A DNA stretch of 41,749 nt, taken from an uncultured Synechococcus sp. (GTDB lineage Bacteria; Cyanobacteriota; Cyanobacteriia; PCC-6307; Cyanobiaceae). The notes under the pieces were generated by a model. The model saw nothing but the letters and a program-made list of their open reading frames with translations. It was not told where the DNA came from and searched no databases. Position numbers and translations under genes: made by a program. The stretch covers positions 1 through 41,749 of the forward strand of contig CAJXPL010000022.1 in NCBI GenBank assembly GCA_913057985.1, given 5' to 3'. Positions 17,291-27,150 of the stretch are shown here, piece by piece. Position 1 is the first letter of the stretch, and every line of letters starts with the position of its first letter.

Positions 17291-18895
17291 TCAGTCGAGC
17301 TTCAGTCTGCCGGAATCAAAGGGGTTCAGCTGCAGGGTGGAGCCAGCAAGTTTCAGTGTCAGCGTCACCACACGATGCTCTGGGCTTGGTGCTCCGCATG
17401 CAACGGCATCGTGGCCAGGGTTGACGCCAATGGCGGGCCACGCTGCTGCGGCAACGGAGATCCTCAGTCGATCGCCACAAGCCAGGCTCGCGTGCAGCGG
17501 CTGGAGGGTCACGCTGCGCCTGGCTGGCTGCAACGCCTCCTCTCCGCGAATCCGGACGACTCCCGTGCTCAGTTGATCAACGCTGTTGGTTTCCGCGGGC
17601 AGGCGCGAGAGGCTGATGCAGAGATCAAACCCGGGCTGGTCCGCTTCGGCGTCCAACAGGAGGTGCGGTTGACCTGTCAGCAGCAGCTCATCAACCAGGG
17701 GTGCGGTGGTGAATGTCGCGACGTCACTGCGTTGATCCACCACCAAGCGATCAACAGGGCCAGGGGCTGTCCCGAGGTGTCCACCGATGGCGGGGACCGG
17801 TCGCCAGGGGTCGTGAACGATGACCACGCTTCCTTCTCCTTCTCCATCCTCCAAAAGGGCGCCTTCACTTGGGTCGATGCAGGCCAGTCCTTGCCCCCGC
17901 AGGCCCCATGACGTGGGCACAGTCGTATCGGTTGCGGGGATGGAGTCCCACTGCTCGCGCGTGATGTTCCAGAGCTGGTGGACTGGCGTCGGCTTCAGCG
18001 GGGGACGATCCTGCAGATGCTGTTGGAAGAACTTCAGCATCAGCTGCTGGGTTTCAGGCCACCACTGCAGATGGGAGGCCGGCCCGATGTGCAGGGATGG
18101 CTCTCCGCCGGCGACCTGGCTGCGATGCCAGAGGTCCAGCAGACCCACCAGATGCGGATCCCACCATCCACCGATCAACAGCATCGGCCGCTGGAGCCAG
18201 CTCTCCGGGGCTTGATGAACCGTCCACTGCTGATTGTTACTGGGGTCGTTGTTCAACCAGCTCCAGGCCATGCCTTCGGGGTCATGGCGTTGCAGCAATT
18301 CAGGGCCGTCCCGCAGGTAGCGATTGTCTTCAAGGCTTCGGCGGATCTCCAGCCAGGCCGTTGCATCTCCGCGTCGCTGGGCCTGGAGGGCCGCCAGCTG
18401 AAGCCCCCATCCCAGGCCGAGGTGCCACCAGTGGGCACCGCCTTCACAACTCCAATGGCGTCGTTCGTCCAGGCCGGTCATCGCCGGAGCGGTGCACTCC
18501 GGCGGTGGGGCCGATTCCGCTGCGGTGAGCTGGGTCAGTCCCTGATAAGAGAACCCGTAGGTCCCTAATCGGCCATTGCATTCCGGCAGTCGGCGCACCC
18601 AGGCATGGGTGGCGGAGGTGTCGCTCGCTTCCTGACCAAATCCCCCGAAATGCCCCTCCGACTCCCCTTGCCCTCGTACGTCCTGAACGACCACGAGGAA
18701 GCCATGGGAGGCCCACCACGAGGGGTGGGCGTAGGTGACCGTTGAGGCGATGCGGCTTCCGTAGGGCTGCCGCATCAGCAGGGCAGGCCAGGGTCCGCCA
18801 TGGCTGGGGTGCCACAGCCTGGACTGCAGCACAACGCCATCGGCCAAGGTCAGCGCTGCAGCTCGGTAGGCAACTGCTCTTGTCTCAGCGGACAT
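17291..18895 (-). CDS. CocE/NonD family serine hydrolase (X-Pro dipeptidyl-peptidase type)
   Basis: A 534-residue alpha/beta hydrolase. Early R-Q-P-Y-G-S is followed by V-V-V-Q-D-V-R-G-Q-G-E-S-E-G (oxyanion region), nucleophile serine in G-T-Y-G-F-S-Y-Q-G, acid in G-G-W-W-D-P-H and histidine in G-P-A-S-H-L-Q-W-W. A C-terminal jelly-roll domain follows (about 340-534), typical of the family. Members hydrolyse esters, acyl-peptides or X-Pro peptides; the substrate here cannot be read from sequence. Start ATG 18895 (MSAETRAVAY), overlapping the 3' end of the next upstream gene by 11 bp. Confidence 0.88.
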   Translation of the reverse strand: MSAETRAVAYRAAALTLADGVVLQSRLWHPSHGGPWPALLMRQPYGSRIASTVTYAHPSWWASHGFLVVVQDVRGQGESEGHFGGFGQEASDTSATHAWVRRLPECNGRLGTYGFSYQGLTQLTAAESAPPPECTAPAMTGLDERRHWSCEGGAHWWHLGLGWGLQLAALQAQRRGDATAWLEIRRSLEDNRYLRDGPELLQRHDPEGMAWSWLNNDPSNNQQWTVHQAPESWLQRPMLLIGGWWDPHLVGLLDLWHRSQVAGGEPSLHIGPASHLQWWPETQQLMLKFFQQHLQDRPPLKPTPVHQLWNITREQWDSIPATDTTVPTSWGLRGQGLACIDPSEGALLEDGEGEGSVVIVHDPWRPVPAIGGHLGTAPGPVDRLVVDQRSDVATFTTAPLVDELLLTGQPHLLLDAEADQPGFDLCISLSRLPAETNSVDQLSTGVVRIRGEEALQPARRSVTLQPLHASLACGDRLRISVAAAAWPAIGVNPGHDAVACGAPSPEHRVVTLTLKLAGSTLQLNPFDSGRLKLD

Positions 18896-19166
18896 CGGAG
18901 CAATGCATCCCCACGACATAAGTCACAAGGATTTCCGCATCCTGAAAGTTCAGGTTTTCGCTTTGAGCGACCTTACGGATGGCTTTTTTGGAGTACGTCG
19001 ATTTGCCGTCCTCGTTCATCTCCCGGAATGAAAGGCACATCGCCTTTGCTTTCGCAGGGTTGCGTTTGACGCTGTTGAGCAGATCCGATTCAGCGGCACC
19101 CGCAAGCAAGGGTGACCCCAACAGAGCCAGAACCACAAGAGCCGTGCGTAGGGGGTTGAACCTCAT
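18885..19166 (-). CDS. small exported protein, unknown
   Basis: A 93-residue protein starting MRFNPLRTALVVLALLG. The signal peptide is cleaved near L-L-A-G-A-A (about residue 23). The mature part is a short helical domain with two cysteines (A-M-C-L-S-F and G-M-H-C-S-D) that may form a disulfide. Its middle, R-E-M-N-E-D-G-K-S-T-Y-S-K-K-A-I, resembles a DUF-type secreted protein of picocyanobacteria. Longer upstream frames (to 19376) are not credible because the signal peptide starts here. It overlaps the CocE-type gene start. Confidence 0.72.
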   Translation of the reverse strand: MRFNPLRTALVVLALLGSPLLAGAAESDLLNSVKRNPAKAKAMCLSFREMNEDGKSTYSKKAIRKVAQSENLNFQDAEILVTYVVGMHCSDVR

Positions 19167-19212
19167 GACTTGTTCATACGCAGGATTGGCCACCAAGTCA
19201 GGCCTGCTGGGG

Positions 19213-19614
19213 TCAGTTCGCCAGTTGCCTGGCGCGGCGGATCCAATCGCCGGCAACCCGCAGATCCACGACGGCAGGTCGTTTGGTGCCAAGGCTGCGC
19301 TCAAGCCTTCCGGTCTGGCGCACAAGACGTTCTGGGGTGCATGCCGCAAGCGCGGCTGGCGTGGCAATGCCGGCATGCATCAGCAGCGCGGCGTCCTGGG
19401 GCGGCAAATCCAAGCGGCAGACCAAATCGGCCATGCCCCGCAGCCGCTTGAGGTTTCGGGCCGAAGCCTGGCCACTGCGGGCGAGTTGGCTCAGTTGCAG
19501 ATCCGTTAGATCACGAATGCTGGACCAGCGATTGATACCGGCCCGATCCAGTTCCTGTTGTTCCCTGCGAAACGACTGGGGGAGCTCCTCGATCGCGTCG
19601 TTGAAGTTCGGCAT
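19213..19614 (-). CDS. DUF4332-like helix-hairpin-helix protein
   Basis: A 133-residue protein beginning MPNFNDAIEELP. It has repeated helix-hairpin-helix-like units: A-G-I-N-R-W-S-S-I-R-D-L-T-D-L-Q-L, then A-R-N-L-K-R-L-R-G-M-A-D-L-V and A-G-I-A-T-P-A-A-L-A-A-C-T-P-E-R-L. This pattern is shared with DUF4332 and other (HhH)2-type proteins, some of which bind nucleic acid; no activity is shown here. Its ATG overlaps the ycf51 stop (TGATG), so the pair is coupled. Confidence 0.75.
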   Translation of the reverse strand: MPNFNDAIEELPQSFRREQQELDRAGINRWSSIRDLTDLQLSQLARSGQASARNLKRLRGMADLVCRLDLPPQDAALLMHAGIATPAALAACTPERLVRQTGRLERSLGTKRPAVVDLRVAGDWIRRARQLAN

Positions 19615-20051
19615 CAACGCAAGGTCTTGCTCACCTCGCCCAGGATGACGGGGCGTCCCAGCCCATCGCCCTCCGCCTGGATGCCCCGCAACCGCACCAG
19701 CACGGTGCTGCTTGAGCGACCTGAGCCGCGCAGGTTGCCCTCCAATTGCTCCAGGGTGGCTTGAACTGTCGTTGGGGCCAGGTCGGCAGGAACCTGGGCG
19801 ACCACCAGGTCGTTGCCGTTATCGAACACGATCGGTGCCCGCACCGCACCCTCCACCACCACTGGCGGTGTGTAGCTCACGCCGAATGCCCAGCAGCTCA
19901 CCGCCAGCAGCAGCGTGAAGCTGCTCACGCCGACCAGTCGAAACCGAATGCCCCACTTGGCGAGAAAGGCAACTGCCGTGAGTGCTCCAAGCCCAAGCCC
20001 AGACCAACCCAGCCAGGGAGCGGCAGTAAGCAGCAGCTGATCGAAGGCCAT
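19614..20051 (-). CDS. ycf51: Ycf51 (DUF2518) membrane protein
   Basis: A 145-residue protein with two N-terminal membrane helices (about residues 15-33 and 38-58) around the family hallmark F-L-A-K-W-G-I-R-F-R-L-V-G-V-S-S-F. A soluble domain follows that faces one side (F-D-N-G-N-D-L-V-V-A-Q, then a strand-rich region). Ycf51 is conserved in cyanobacteria and some plastids; its function is not established. It is divergent from the TamB-like gene across a 66-bp promoter region and coupled to the DUF4332-like gene. Confidence 0.88.
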   Translation of the reverse strand: MAFDQLLLTAAPWLGWSGLGLGALTAVAFLAKWGIRFRLVGVSSFTLLLAVSCWAFGVSYTPPVVVEGAVRAPIVFDNGNDLVVAQVPADLAPTTVQATLEQLEGNLRGSGRSSSTVLVRLRGIQAEGDGLGRPVILGEVSKTLR

Positions 20052-20062
20052 GGGGTCTGGTG

Positions 20063-20086
20063 GACTGAAAACAGTCTCCTTATATT
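20063..20086 (+). promoter_or_regulatory. probable promoter between ycf51 and the TamB-like gene
   Basis: The 66-bp divergent region holds the -10-like hexamer TATATT (20081-20086, 5 of 6 to consensus) on the plus strand, about 31 bp before the TamB-like ATG. Just upstream is a 5-bp inverted repeat, GACTG (20063-20067) / CAGTC (20072-20076), around AAAA, where an operator could sit. No good -35 hexamer is seen. Confidence 0.4.
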
Positions 20087-20117
20087 GCGCGAGATTCCGG
20101 GGTGTCCGTCGCGTCTG

Positions 20118-23100
20118 ATGGGGAAAACGCGGCGCAGGGCCTGGCTAGCGGCGGGCAGTGTCCTTCTGATCGGGGTAGGAACGGCCGGCTTCATTGCGCT
20201 TGACCGTGCCGCAGAGCGATCGGTGAGCCGATTCACGCCCAACTTGGAGCGCGCTCTTTCAGGCCCTCTCGGCCACTCCTTGAAGATTGGTCCCTACAAG
20301 GGGCTGCGCCCTTGGGGGATCGCCCTTGGGCCGAGTCGGATCCTGCCTTCGGCCGAGGATCGGTCTGAACTGAGCCTGGCGGGGCTTCAGGTCCGCCTTG
20401 CCCCTCTGGCCAGTCTTCGGCGTTTGCAGCCGGTTCTGCAGATCACCTTGCACAAGGTGCGTGGCCAGTTTCAGGCCAATAAGGAGGGGCGTTACTGGAC
20501 CTTTGGAGCTCCAGGGGGCCAATCCGCTCTGCCGCGCCTTGGGGTGCAATACCGGTTGGCCGACCCTGCCCAGCTTCGGTTCGGCCCTGAGCGGCAGACC
20601 CTTGAACTCCGCAGTCAGGGTTCGGTTCTGCTGGGGGAAGCATTTTTCAGCACCGAATCAGAACTTCGCTGGGTCGACGGCGATGGGTCGCTGCGTCTGG
20701 ACGGTCAAGGCCACTGGGATCGCCCCAGCTTCGGGCTGCGAAGTCGGTTGGAGCGGCTCAGCCTGCAACCGTTGGGGGCGGTCGTTGCTCCCGCTCAGGA
20801 TCTGAACGCCTCCGGCAAGCTTCAGGGCGACGTCCAGATCAGCTGGACCGGCGGCGCCCTGAGCTGCCGAGGTGGAGTCAGGCTGACCGGTTTCAAGCTT
20901 GCTTCGGTCAACAGCCGTCGCCTGAGCGTCGGTTGCAAGGGCGATGAGTTGCAGCTGGAGCCCGCAACTCTGCGATTCGGATCGTTTGAGGCGCTGGCTT
21001 CAGGCTCCGTTGCTTTGAACAAGAGTTTTGATCTGCGGGCAGATGTTCGCAGCACCGACGTCAGCCCTGCGAACAAGGATCGGTTGAAGCTTCGGATCAC
21101 AGGCCCCTGGGGGGAGCCCCAGTGGAGCGCCGATGGTCAGATTCAGTTGCCTGAGGCCATGGGCCTGAAGACCACTCTGAAGCTGGATGGTCGGTGGCGC
21201 ACCCCTTGGCTGCAATCCCAACAAAGGGCGGTTCTGCTGGACCGGCTCCGCCTCAGTGCCCCTGGACTGCGCTTCGGGCTTGCAGGAACGATTGGGTCCG
21301 ATCTTGCTCTGCGCAGCACGGAGCTGCAGGTTGATCCTGGCTTCTGGTCTGCTGTGCCGTCGCTGCAGGCTGGATTGGGGCAAACCGCTCCGATCCTCGG
21401 AGCCCTTGACATCAGTGGTGCGCCTACCTCACCTGATCTGAGCCTGAAGCTTGGCCAGACGGCTAACCCTCTCCTGGAGAACTGGTCGTTCCAGAGCCGA
21501 TGGTCCACTGATGAGTCGGTTTTTGCGCTGGATCGCTTCACCAGCCCGATGCTGCGGGCGGAAGCTCGATTGCCCTTGCAGCTCAAGCAGGGGCGGATTC
21601 AAGCCGGCGAGCTTCAGAGCGGCTTTGAACTCAAACCGCTCAACCTGAGTCGCTTCACCCCCTTGCTCGGCACGCCTTTGGACGGCTGGGTGTCGGCGCG
21701 GGGTCGCTTGAACGGTCCGCTCTCAGCGCTTCAGCCGGACATCACGCTGATGCTGGATCAGCCCCGCTTCGGGGTCTTGCAGATCCCCGAACGTTGGAAT
21801 GGAAGTCTCCGCGGTGAACTCGGCCAAGGGGCACGCCTTGCGATGGCGGCTCAGCAGCCCGGCGTCCCCGGCACGCTTGTGGCCGAGCTGGCCGCAGACG
21901 GTTGGCCCAAAGCTCTACGCCTGGACCGTGGAAACGGGCAGTTGCGCTTGGACGGACTGGCGCTGGGAGGGGAGCAGCGCCGCTACAGCTGGAGTGCGGC
22001 GAACTTCAAGATTGATGGTCTTCGTTTCATCGTTCCTCCGGTCAACCAGCCCAAAGCGGTGGCGGGTCAGTTCACGGGCGCAGGCCGCCTGGCCATGGCC
22101 CCCCTCGCCATCAGTGGGGCTGCCTCGATCGCTGAACCCTCCTTGGCGGGAGTCGCCATGGAGAGCCTCGATCTGGAGGGCTCCCTGACGGATGGACGTT
22201 TTAAAGCCGATGCATCGCTGATGCCCCTGCAGGGAAGCATCCGGCTGAAAGCCCGCGGAGATCTGGGTGGGCGGACGCACAGCGCGATCGATGCTGAAGG
22301 CTTGGATCTGACTTGGCTGACGCTTCTGGCCCGTCAGTTGAGAGGGGGCGACTCCCAACCCGGTCTGGCCCCAGGGCGTGCTGAGGATCTCGGAACCCTG
22401 TTCATCAACACCTTTGGCGGCTCCCTCGATGGGCAGTTGCAAGCCCTGGCGCAATCGCGGCGTGCTCTCGAGGCTTACGCCCGGGCCAATCCCAGCCAAG
22501 GCCCAGAGCTTGATCGCCTGGAAGGGCGGGTCAATGTGGCGGGAACGATCGACGGACCGGATCCAAAACATTTGAAGGCTGATCTCGTCGCCAAGGCTCA
22601 TCTCTGGATTGAGGGGGATGACCAGCTCAAGGCGCTTCAGCTCGAACCAGTGGTCGCCACGCTTCGCGGCCCGTTGCTCGGTGGATCCGGTGACCTTTCC
22701 CTGCTGCAGGTTCCCTTGTCCCTGCTGGCGTTGGTTGCACCTGTTCCGCCGCAGCTCCGCGGCAGCATCGGCATCCGTGGCCGTTACGACCTCAGCGGTG
22801 AGGCTCCCCTCCTGGCCTCCGATCTGGTGCTCGATTCCGCCAGCCTGGCGGGCCAGCCCCTGCAGTTGGAGAAGCGATCGGTCGTTGTGGACCGCGAGTT
22901 GCTCCGCCTGGATCTTGCCTTCAAGGGAGGGAGCAGCGAGGAAGCCGTCACCGTGGCCGGGACGGTTCCCTTTGATCCCGATGCTGATCTGAATCTGGAG
23001 TTGGAAAGCCATGGGGATGCCCTTGGCGTGTTGACGCTTCTCGCGGGTGATTCCCTGACCGTCAAGCAGGGGGGCACGGATCTAAGGCTTCTGCTGCGTG

Positions 23101-24551
23101 GACCTTTGAAGCAACCCCAGGCCAATGGCTTTGTCGTGGTCACCAACGGAGACCTCAGCATCGGTGAACAGAAATTACGCCGGATCAACGCCTCGATCCT
23201 GTTTGATTTCGATCAGGTGTCGGTGCAACGCCTGGAGGCTGAAGTGGGCCGCGGCGGCATGCTGCGCGGTTCAGGAACGCTTGGCTTGTTCGCCCCCCAG
23301 CGGGACGCCCCACCCCTCACCTTGCAATTCAGCCAAGGTCAGATCCGCCAGCCAGTAGTGCAGTTCCAGGCCGATGGCGAATTGCAGGTCACCGGTGCGC
23401 TGGTGCAACCCGTGCTTTCCGGCGAACTGACCCTTTCGAGGGGCACGCTTCGGCCGCAATCGGGATTCTTCGCACGGGCACGGCGGGGTGGGCTAAATGG
23501 CTTGGTCCCCACCGGTGTGGAGGGGCCTTCTGCCGTTGTGCAGCCCGGGCCTCAATCGTTGAACACTCTCATCGAGGAGGAGTGGGATTTCCAGGAACCT
23601 TTGGTGCTGATGGGACCCAACACACCCATCCAGGGCCCAAATCAGCTGCAACGGTTCATGCCCAAGTTGCCAGCTATCCGTTTTGAGAACCTTCGGCTTG
23701 CTCTGGGCCCTGATCTCCGGGTGCTCATGCCCCCCTGGATCAGCTTCAAAGGCGGAGGGGCGGTGACGTTAAACGGCCCACTGGATCCCTCTCTGGAGGC
23801 TCGGGGTTTGATTCGGCTCAATTCCGGTCGTGTGAGTTTGTTCTCCACCACCTTCCGCTTGGATCCACAGGCGGCGAACGTTGCTGTGTTCACGCCCTCT
23901 CTGGGGCTCGTGCCTTACGTGGATATCGCGATGAAGGCGCGGGTGTCCGACAACGTCAGCGTGGGCAGTGCCAATCAGACCACGACGTCCAATGTCTTTG
24001 CTTCCAACGGCAGCGGCAGTGCTTATGCCGAAGGCGGTCAGCTCAGGCTGGTGAAGATCACGGTGCAGGCCACCGGCCCAGCGAATCTTCTGGCCAGCAA
24101 CCTTGATCTACGCAGCTCGCCACCGATGTCCAAGCAGCAGTTGCTGGGCTTGATCGGAGGCAATTCCCTGTCTGGGTTGGGTGGCAATGGTGGTGCCGCT
24201 CTAGCCACGGTGGTGGGCCAATCACTGCTCTCTCCTGTGCTGGGCACCTTGACCGATGCCATGGGGCAACGGCTGCAGGTGGCGATTTTCCCCACCTATG
24301 TCACCCCCGATGTGAAGTCGGAGAAGGAGCGCACTTCTGGCCGGGTTCCGCCCACCTTCACACTGGTGACGGAGTTCGGTGTTGATTTGACCGACCGCTT
24401 CGATCTCTCTGTTTTGGCGGCACCGAACACGACCGATGTTCCTCCGCAAGCAACCGTCTCCTATCGGTTGACCCCGAACATGTCTGTCTCTGGGGCTGTG
24501 GATGCCAACGGCACCTGGCAGAGCCAGTTGCAGGTCTTTTTCCGCTTCTGA
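20118..24551 (+). CDS. TamB-like translocation and assembly module protein (DUF490)
   Basis: A 1477-residue protein with one N-terminal membrane helix (residues about 9-29, after a basic MGKTRRR) and then a long, regular beta-strand-rich body. The body is of the AsmA/TamB lipid-transfer type, with repeated short strands rich in G, L, R and D. The C-terminal 300-400 residues have the DUF490 character: P-L-D-P-S-L-E-A-R-G, R-L-D-P-Q-A-A-N-V-A-V-F, and the final strand Q-S-Q-L-Q-V-F-F-R-F. Such proteins bridge inner and outer envelope membranes and are thought to move phospholipids. The start at ATG 20118 precedes the helix; a longer frame is ignored. It is first in a chain with ROK, proA and folB. 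Confidence 0.9.
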   Translation: MGKTRRRAWLAAGSVLLIGVGTAGFIALDRAAERSVSRFTPNLERALSGPLGHSLKIGPYKGLRPWGIALGPSRILPSAEDRSELSLAGLQVRLAPLASLRRLQPVLQITLHKVRGQFQANKEGRYWTFGAPGGQSALPRLGVQYRLADPAQLRFGPERQTLELRSQGSVLLGEAFFSTESELRWVDGDGSLRLDGQGHWDRPSFGLRSRLERLSLQPLGAVVAPAQDLNASGKLQGDVQISWTGGALSCRGGVRLTGFKLASVNSRRLSVGCKGDELQLEPATLRFGSFEALASGSVALNKSFDLRADVRSTDVSPANKDRLKLRITGPWGEPQWSADGQIQLPEAMGLKTTLKLDGRWRTPWLQSQQRAVLLDRLRLSAPGLRFGLAGTIGSDLALRSTELQVDPGFWSAVPSLQAGLGQTAPILGALDISGAPTSPDLSLKLGQTANPLLENWSFQSRWSTDESVFALDRFTSPMLRAEARLPLQLKQGRIQAGELQSGFELKPLNLSRFTPLLGTPLDGWVSARGRLNGPLSALQPDITLMLDQPRFGVLQIPERWNGSLRGELGQGARLAMAAQQPGVPGTLVAELAADGWPKALRLDRGNGQLRLDGLALGGEQRRYSWSAANFKIDGLRFIVPPVNQPKAVAGQFTGAGRLAMAPLAISGAASIAEPSLAGVAMESLDLEGSLTDGRFKADASLMPLQGSIRLKARGDLGGRTHSAIDAEGLDLTWLTLLARQLRGGDSQPGLAPGRAEDLGTLFINTFGGSLDGQLQALAQSRRALEAYARANPSQGPELDRLEGRVNVAGTIDGPDPKHLKADLVAKAHLWIEGDDQLKALQLEPVVATLRGPLLGGSGDLSLLQVPLSLLALVAPVPPQLRGSIGIRGRYDLSGEAPLLASDLVLDSASLAGQPLQLEKRSVVVDRELLRLDLAFKGGSSEEAVTVAGTVPFDPDADLNLELESHGDALGVLTLLAGDSLTVKQGGTDLRLLLRGPLKQPQANGFVVVTNGDLSIGEQKLRRINASILFDFDQVSVQRLEAEVGRGGMLRGSGTLGLFAPQRDAPPLTLQFSQGQIRQPVVQFQADGELQVTGALVQPVLSGELTLSRGTLRPQSGFFARARRGGLNGLVPTGVEGPSAVVQPGPQSLNTLIEEEWDFQEPLVLMGPNTPIQGPNQLQRFMPKLPAIRFENLRLALGPDLRVLMPPWISFKGGGAVTLNGPLDPSLEARGLIRLNSGRVSLFSTTFRLDPQAANVAVFTPSLGLVPYVDIAMKARVSDNVSVGSANQTTTSNVFASNGSGSAYAEGGQLRLVKITVQATGPANLLASNLDLRSSPPMSKQQLLGLIGGNSLSGLGGNGGAALATVVGQSLLSPVLGTLTDAMGQRLQVAIFPTYVTPDVKSEKERTSGRVPPTFTLVTEFGVDLTDRFDLSVLAAPNTTDVPPQATVSYRLTPNMSVSGAVDANGTWQSQLQVFFRF

Positions 24552-24554
24552 GTC

Positions 24555-25463
24555 ATGCCTGTTGCGCAGGTGATCGGGGTGGATCTCGGGGGCACCGCGA
24601 TCAAGCTGGCTCGGATTTCTGCCGATGCCACGGTGCTGGCAGAGGCGCAATGCCCCACACCCCAGCCCGCTGTGCCGGGTGCTGTGACGATGGCCCTTTG
24701 TGAGGCCATTGAGGAGATTGATCCGGAGCATCAGGCCGATGCGGTTGGCATCGGGCTCCCTGGTCCGATGGATGCAGAGGCCCGCGTCGCCAGGGTTTGC
24801 ATCAACCTGCCCGGTTGGGAGGAGGTGCCGCTGGCGGATTGGCTGGAGTCAAAGCTCAATCGCCGGGTGACCCTTGCCAATGACGGCAACTGTGCGCTGG
24901 TGGGCGAGGCCTGGCTCGGTGCTGCTCAGGGTGTTGATGATGTGGTGCTGCTGACCCTCGGAACCGGTGTGGGAGGGGGGGTGCTTCTAAGGGGTGAGCT
25001 GTTCACGGGCCACAACGGCGCTGCAGCGGAACCCGGTCTGATCGGGGTTCAGCCCGATGGTCCGGCCTGCAACAGCGGTAACCGTGGCTCCCTGGAGCAG
25101 TTCGCCAGCATCACCGGCCTGCGGCGCTTGTGTGATCGCGATCCCCGCGAGCTCAGTGCAGAGGCCGATGCTGGTGATCCGGAGGCCCTGGAGGTTTGGA
25201 GCCGTTACGGCGAGCGCCTGGGCTGTGGCGTTGCTTCGCTGGTGTACGTGTTCACGCCGCAGTTGGTGTTGCTGGGTGGCGGCCTGGCCGGTGCTGCCCG
25301 CCACTTTCTGCCGGCCGTGCGCCGCGAGGTGGAGTCGCGGGTTCAGGCCGTCTCAAGGGAGAGGTTGCGGATCGAAGCCGCCTGTCTGGGGAACGGCGCT
25401 GGACGCCTTGGGGCTGCGCGACTCGCTCTGCAGCGGCTGAACGGGATGATGGCTCCAGATTGA
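24555..25463 (+). CDS. ROK-family sugar kinase without the usual zinc motif
   Basis: A 302-residue protein. The phosphate-binding D-L-G-G-T-A-I-K is at 10-17, catalytic D110 lies in [19 protein letters not shown] at 134-142, and the sugar-contact G-A-A-A-E-P-G at about 155-161. The ROK zinc motif C-x-C-G-x-x-G-C-x-E reads C172-N-S-G-N-R-G-S-L-E, so two of three cysteines are serine, and the preceding G-H histidine is absent (L162). Glucokinase or N-acetyl-sugar kinase activity is likely but unproven. It starts 3 bp after the TamB-like gene and ends 8 bp before proA. Confidence 0.88.
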   Translation: MPVAQVIGVDLGGTAIKLARISADATVLAEAQCPTPQPAVPGAVTMALCEAIEEIDPEHQADAVGIGLPGPMDAEARVARVCINLPGWEEVPLADWLESKLNRRVTLANDGNCALVGEAWLGAAQGVDDVVLLTLGTGVGGGVLLRGELFTGHNGAAAEPGLIGVQPDGPACNSGNRGSLEQFASITGLRRLCDRDPRELSAEADAGDPEALEVWSRYGERLGCGVASLVYVFTPQLVLLGGGLAGAARHFLPAVRREVESRVQAVSRERLRIEAACLGNGAGRLGAARLALQRLNGMMAPD

Positions 25464-25471
25464 TTGCCTTG

Positions 25472-26779
25472 ATGTCCAGCGTTCCAGAGCCTTCTGCTGC
25501 GTTGCTGCAGCGTGCCGCGGCTGTCCGCCGTGCTGCTGTTGATCTGGGGCAGACCGATGACGGTCAGAGAGCTCAGGCGCTTCAGGCGATGGCGGACGCG
25601 CTGACCGACCGTGCGGAAAGCATCCTCGCGGCCAACCGTGAAGACCTCCAACGCTCTGCAGCCGAGGGGTTGGCGCCGGCTTTGATGGCGCGGCTGAAGC
25701 TGGATGACACCAAGTTGGCGGCGGCCATTGATGGCGTCCGCAAGGTGGCCAGCCTCAGTGACCCGCTGGGTTGTCGTCAGTTGTATCGGGAGCTGGATCA
25801 GGGCCTGGTGCTGGAACGGGTCTCCGTTCCGCTCGGGGTGGTGGGTGTGATCTTTGAAGCCAGGCCGGATGCGGTGATGCAGATCGCCTCCCTGGCGATC
25901 CGTTCGGGCAACGGTGCTCTGTTGAAAGGGGGCAGTGAGGCTCGCTGCACCAATGAGGCTGTGATGGAGGCCCTGCAGGCAGGCCTGGCGGCCAGTCCGG
26001 TGTCTGCCGATGCCCTGGCTCTGCTCACCACCCGTCAAGAAAGCCTGGCCTTGTTGCGTCTCGATGGCCTCGTGGACCTGATCATTCCTAGGGGAAGCAA
26101 CGAACTGGTGCGCTTCATCCAGGACAACACCCGCATTCCGGTGCTGGGCCATGCCGATGGGGTCTGCCACCTCTACGTGGATGAGGCGGCCGACGTCGAC
26201 AAAGCCGTTCGGGTGGCGGTGGACAGCAAGAGCCAGTACCCCGCCGCCTGCAACGCCATTGAGACCTTGCTGGTGCACCGCTCGATTGCGCAGCCTTTTC
26301 TCGCCGCGGCGCTGCCGGCCTTCGCTGCTGCCGGGGTGCAGCTGCGGGGCGATGCCGAGAGCGTGGCCCTTGGTGTGGCGGAAGCGGCCACGGAGGAGGA
26401 CTGGAGCACGGAGTATCTGGATCTGATCCTGGCGGTGAAGCTGGTGGACGATCTCGAGGCAGCCACCGATCACATCCGCTCCTATGGCTCGCGTCACACT
26501 GAAGTGATCCTGACGGAGGATGCCCAGGCGGCTGATCGTTTCCTTGCGGCGGTGGATAGCGCAGGGGTTTATCACAACTGCTCCAGCCGCTTCGCCGATG
26601 GCTTCCGTTACGGATTCGGCGCTGAGGTGGGCATCAGCACCCAGACCCTGCCGCCCCGCGGACCCGTTGGTCTGGAAGGGTTGGTGACCTACCGCTATCG
26701 GTTGCGCGGCGAGGGCCACATCGCTGCCGACTACGCCAACGGCAGCCGCGTCTTCACCCACATCGATCGGCCGCTCTGA
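25472..26779 (+). CDS. proA: gamma-glutamyl phosphate reductase
   Basis: A 435-residue enzyme of the aldehyde dehydrogenase fold reducing glutamyl-5-phosphate in proline synthesis. Seen: [16 protein letters not shown] near residues 120-135, [22 protein letters not shown], and the catalytic cysteine in [12 protein letters not shown]. Near the end is [11 protein letters not shown]. Full family length. Start ATG 25472 ([11 protein letters not shown]), not the long upstream frame, which is antisense-type noise in the ROK gene. The stop overlaps folB (TGATG). proB is not in the window. Confidence 0.97.
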   Translation: MSSVPEPSAALLQRAAAVRRAAVDLGQTDDGQRAQALQAMADALTDRAESILAANREDLQRSAAEGLAPALMARLKLDDTKLAAAIDGVRKVASLSDPLGCRQLYRELDQGLVLERVSVPLGVVGVIFEARPDAVMQIASLAIRSGNGALLKGGSEARCTNEAVMEALQAGLAASPVSADALALLTTRQESLALLRLDGLVDLIIPRGSNELVRFIQDNTRIPVLGHADGVCHLYVDEAADVDKAVRVAVDSKSQYPAACNAIETLLVHRSIAQPFLAAALPAFAAAGVQLRGDAESVALGVAEAATEEDWSTEYLDLILAVKLVDDLEAATDHIRSYGSRHTEVILTEDAQAADRFLAAVDSAGVYHNCSSRFADGFRYGFGAEVGISTQTLPPRGPVGLEGLVTYRYRLRGEGHIAADYANGSRVFTHIDRPL

Positions 26780-27150
26780 TGGATTGCATCGGTGTGAGGG
26801 ACCTGCGGTTGTGGGCCCACGTCGGGGTGTTGGAACACGAACGTCGGGATGGCCAATGGTTCAGCCTTGATTTCAGTGTTCAGCTCGATCTGAAGGCTGC
26901 TGCCGTGGCCGACGACCTGATCCGGAGCCTGGACTACGGCGTGGCCATTCAGGCCCTGCAAGGCTTGTCCCGGCAGGTGCGTTGCCTCACGATCGAGCAC
27001 TTCAGCGAGCAGATGCTGGATCGGCTGGAAACGTTGTACGGGCCCATCCCGGTCTGGCTGCGGTTGACCAAATGTGCTGCACCGGTTCCAGGATTTAACG
27101 GCCGCGTGTTCGTGGAACGCTCCCGCCATGGCGGCAGATCAGCCCTGTGA
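26779..27150 (+). CDS. folB: dihydroneopterin aldolase
   Basis: A 123-residue T-fold enzyme cleaving 7,8-dihydroneopterin in folate synthesis. Seen: V-G-V-L-E-H-E-R near residues 15-22 (family G-V-x-x-x-E-R), Q-W-F-S-L-D-F (27-33), S-L-D-Y-G-V (about 50-55), T-I-E-H-F-S-E near 71-77, and the catalytic lysine in R-L-T-K-C-A-A-P-V-P-G. Full length. Starts within the proA stop codon and ends overlapping the next gene by 4 bp (GTGA). Confidence 0.95.
   Translation: MDCIGVRDLRLWAHVGVLEHERRDGQWFSLDFSVQLDLKAAAVADDLIRSLDYGVAIQALQGLSRQVRCLTIEHFSEQMLDRLETLYGPIPVWLRLTKCAAPVPGFNGRVFVERSRHGGRSAL

Noticed and set aside
25196-25471. Upstream extension of the proA frame to 25196
   Set aside because: It overlaps the ROK kinase in another frame and has no relation to ProA, which starts at MSSVPEPS.
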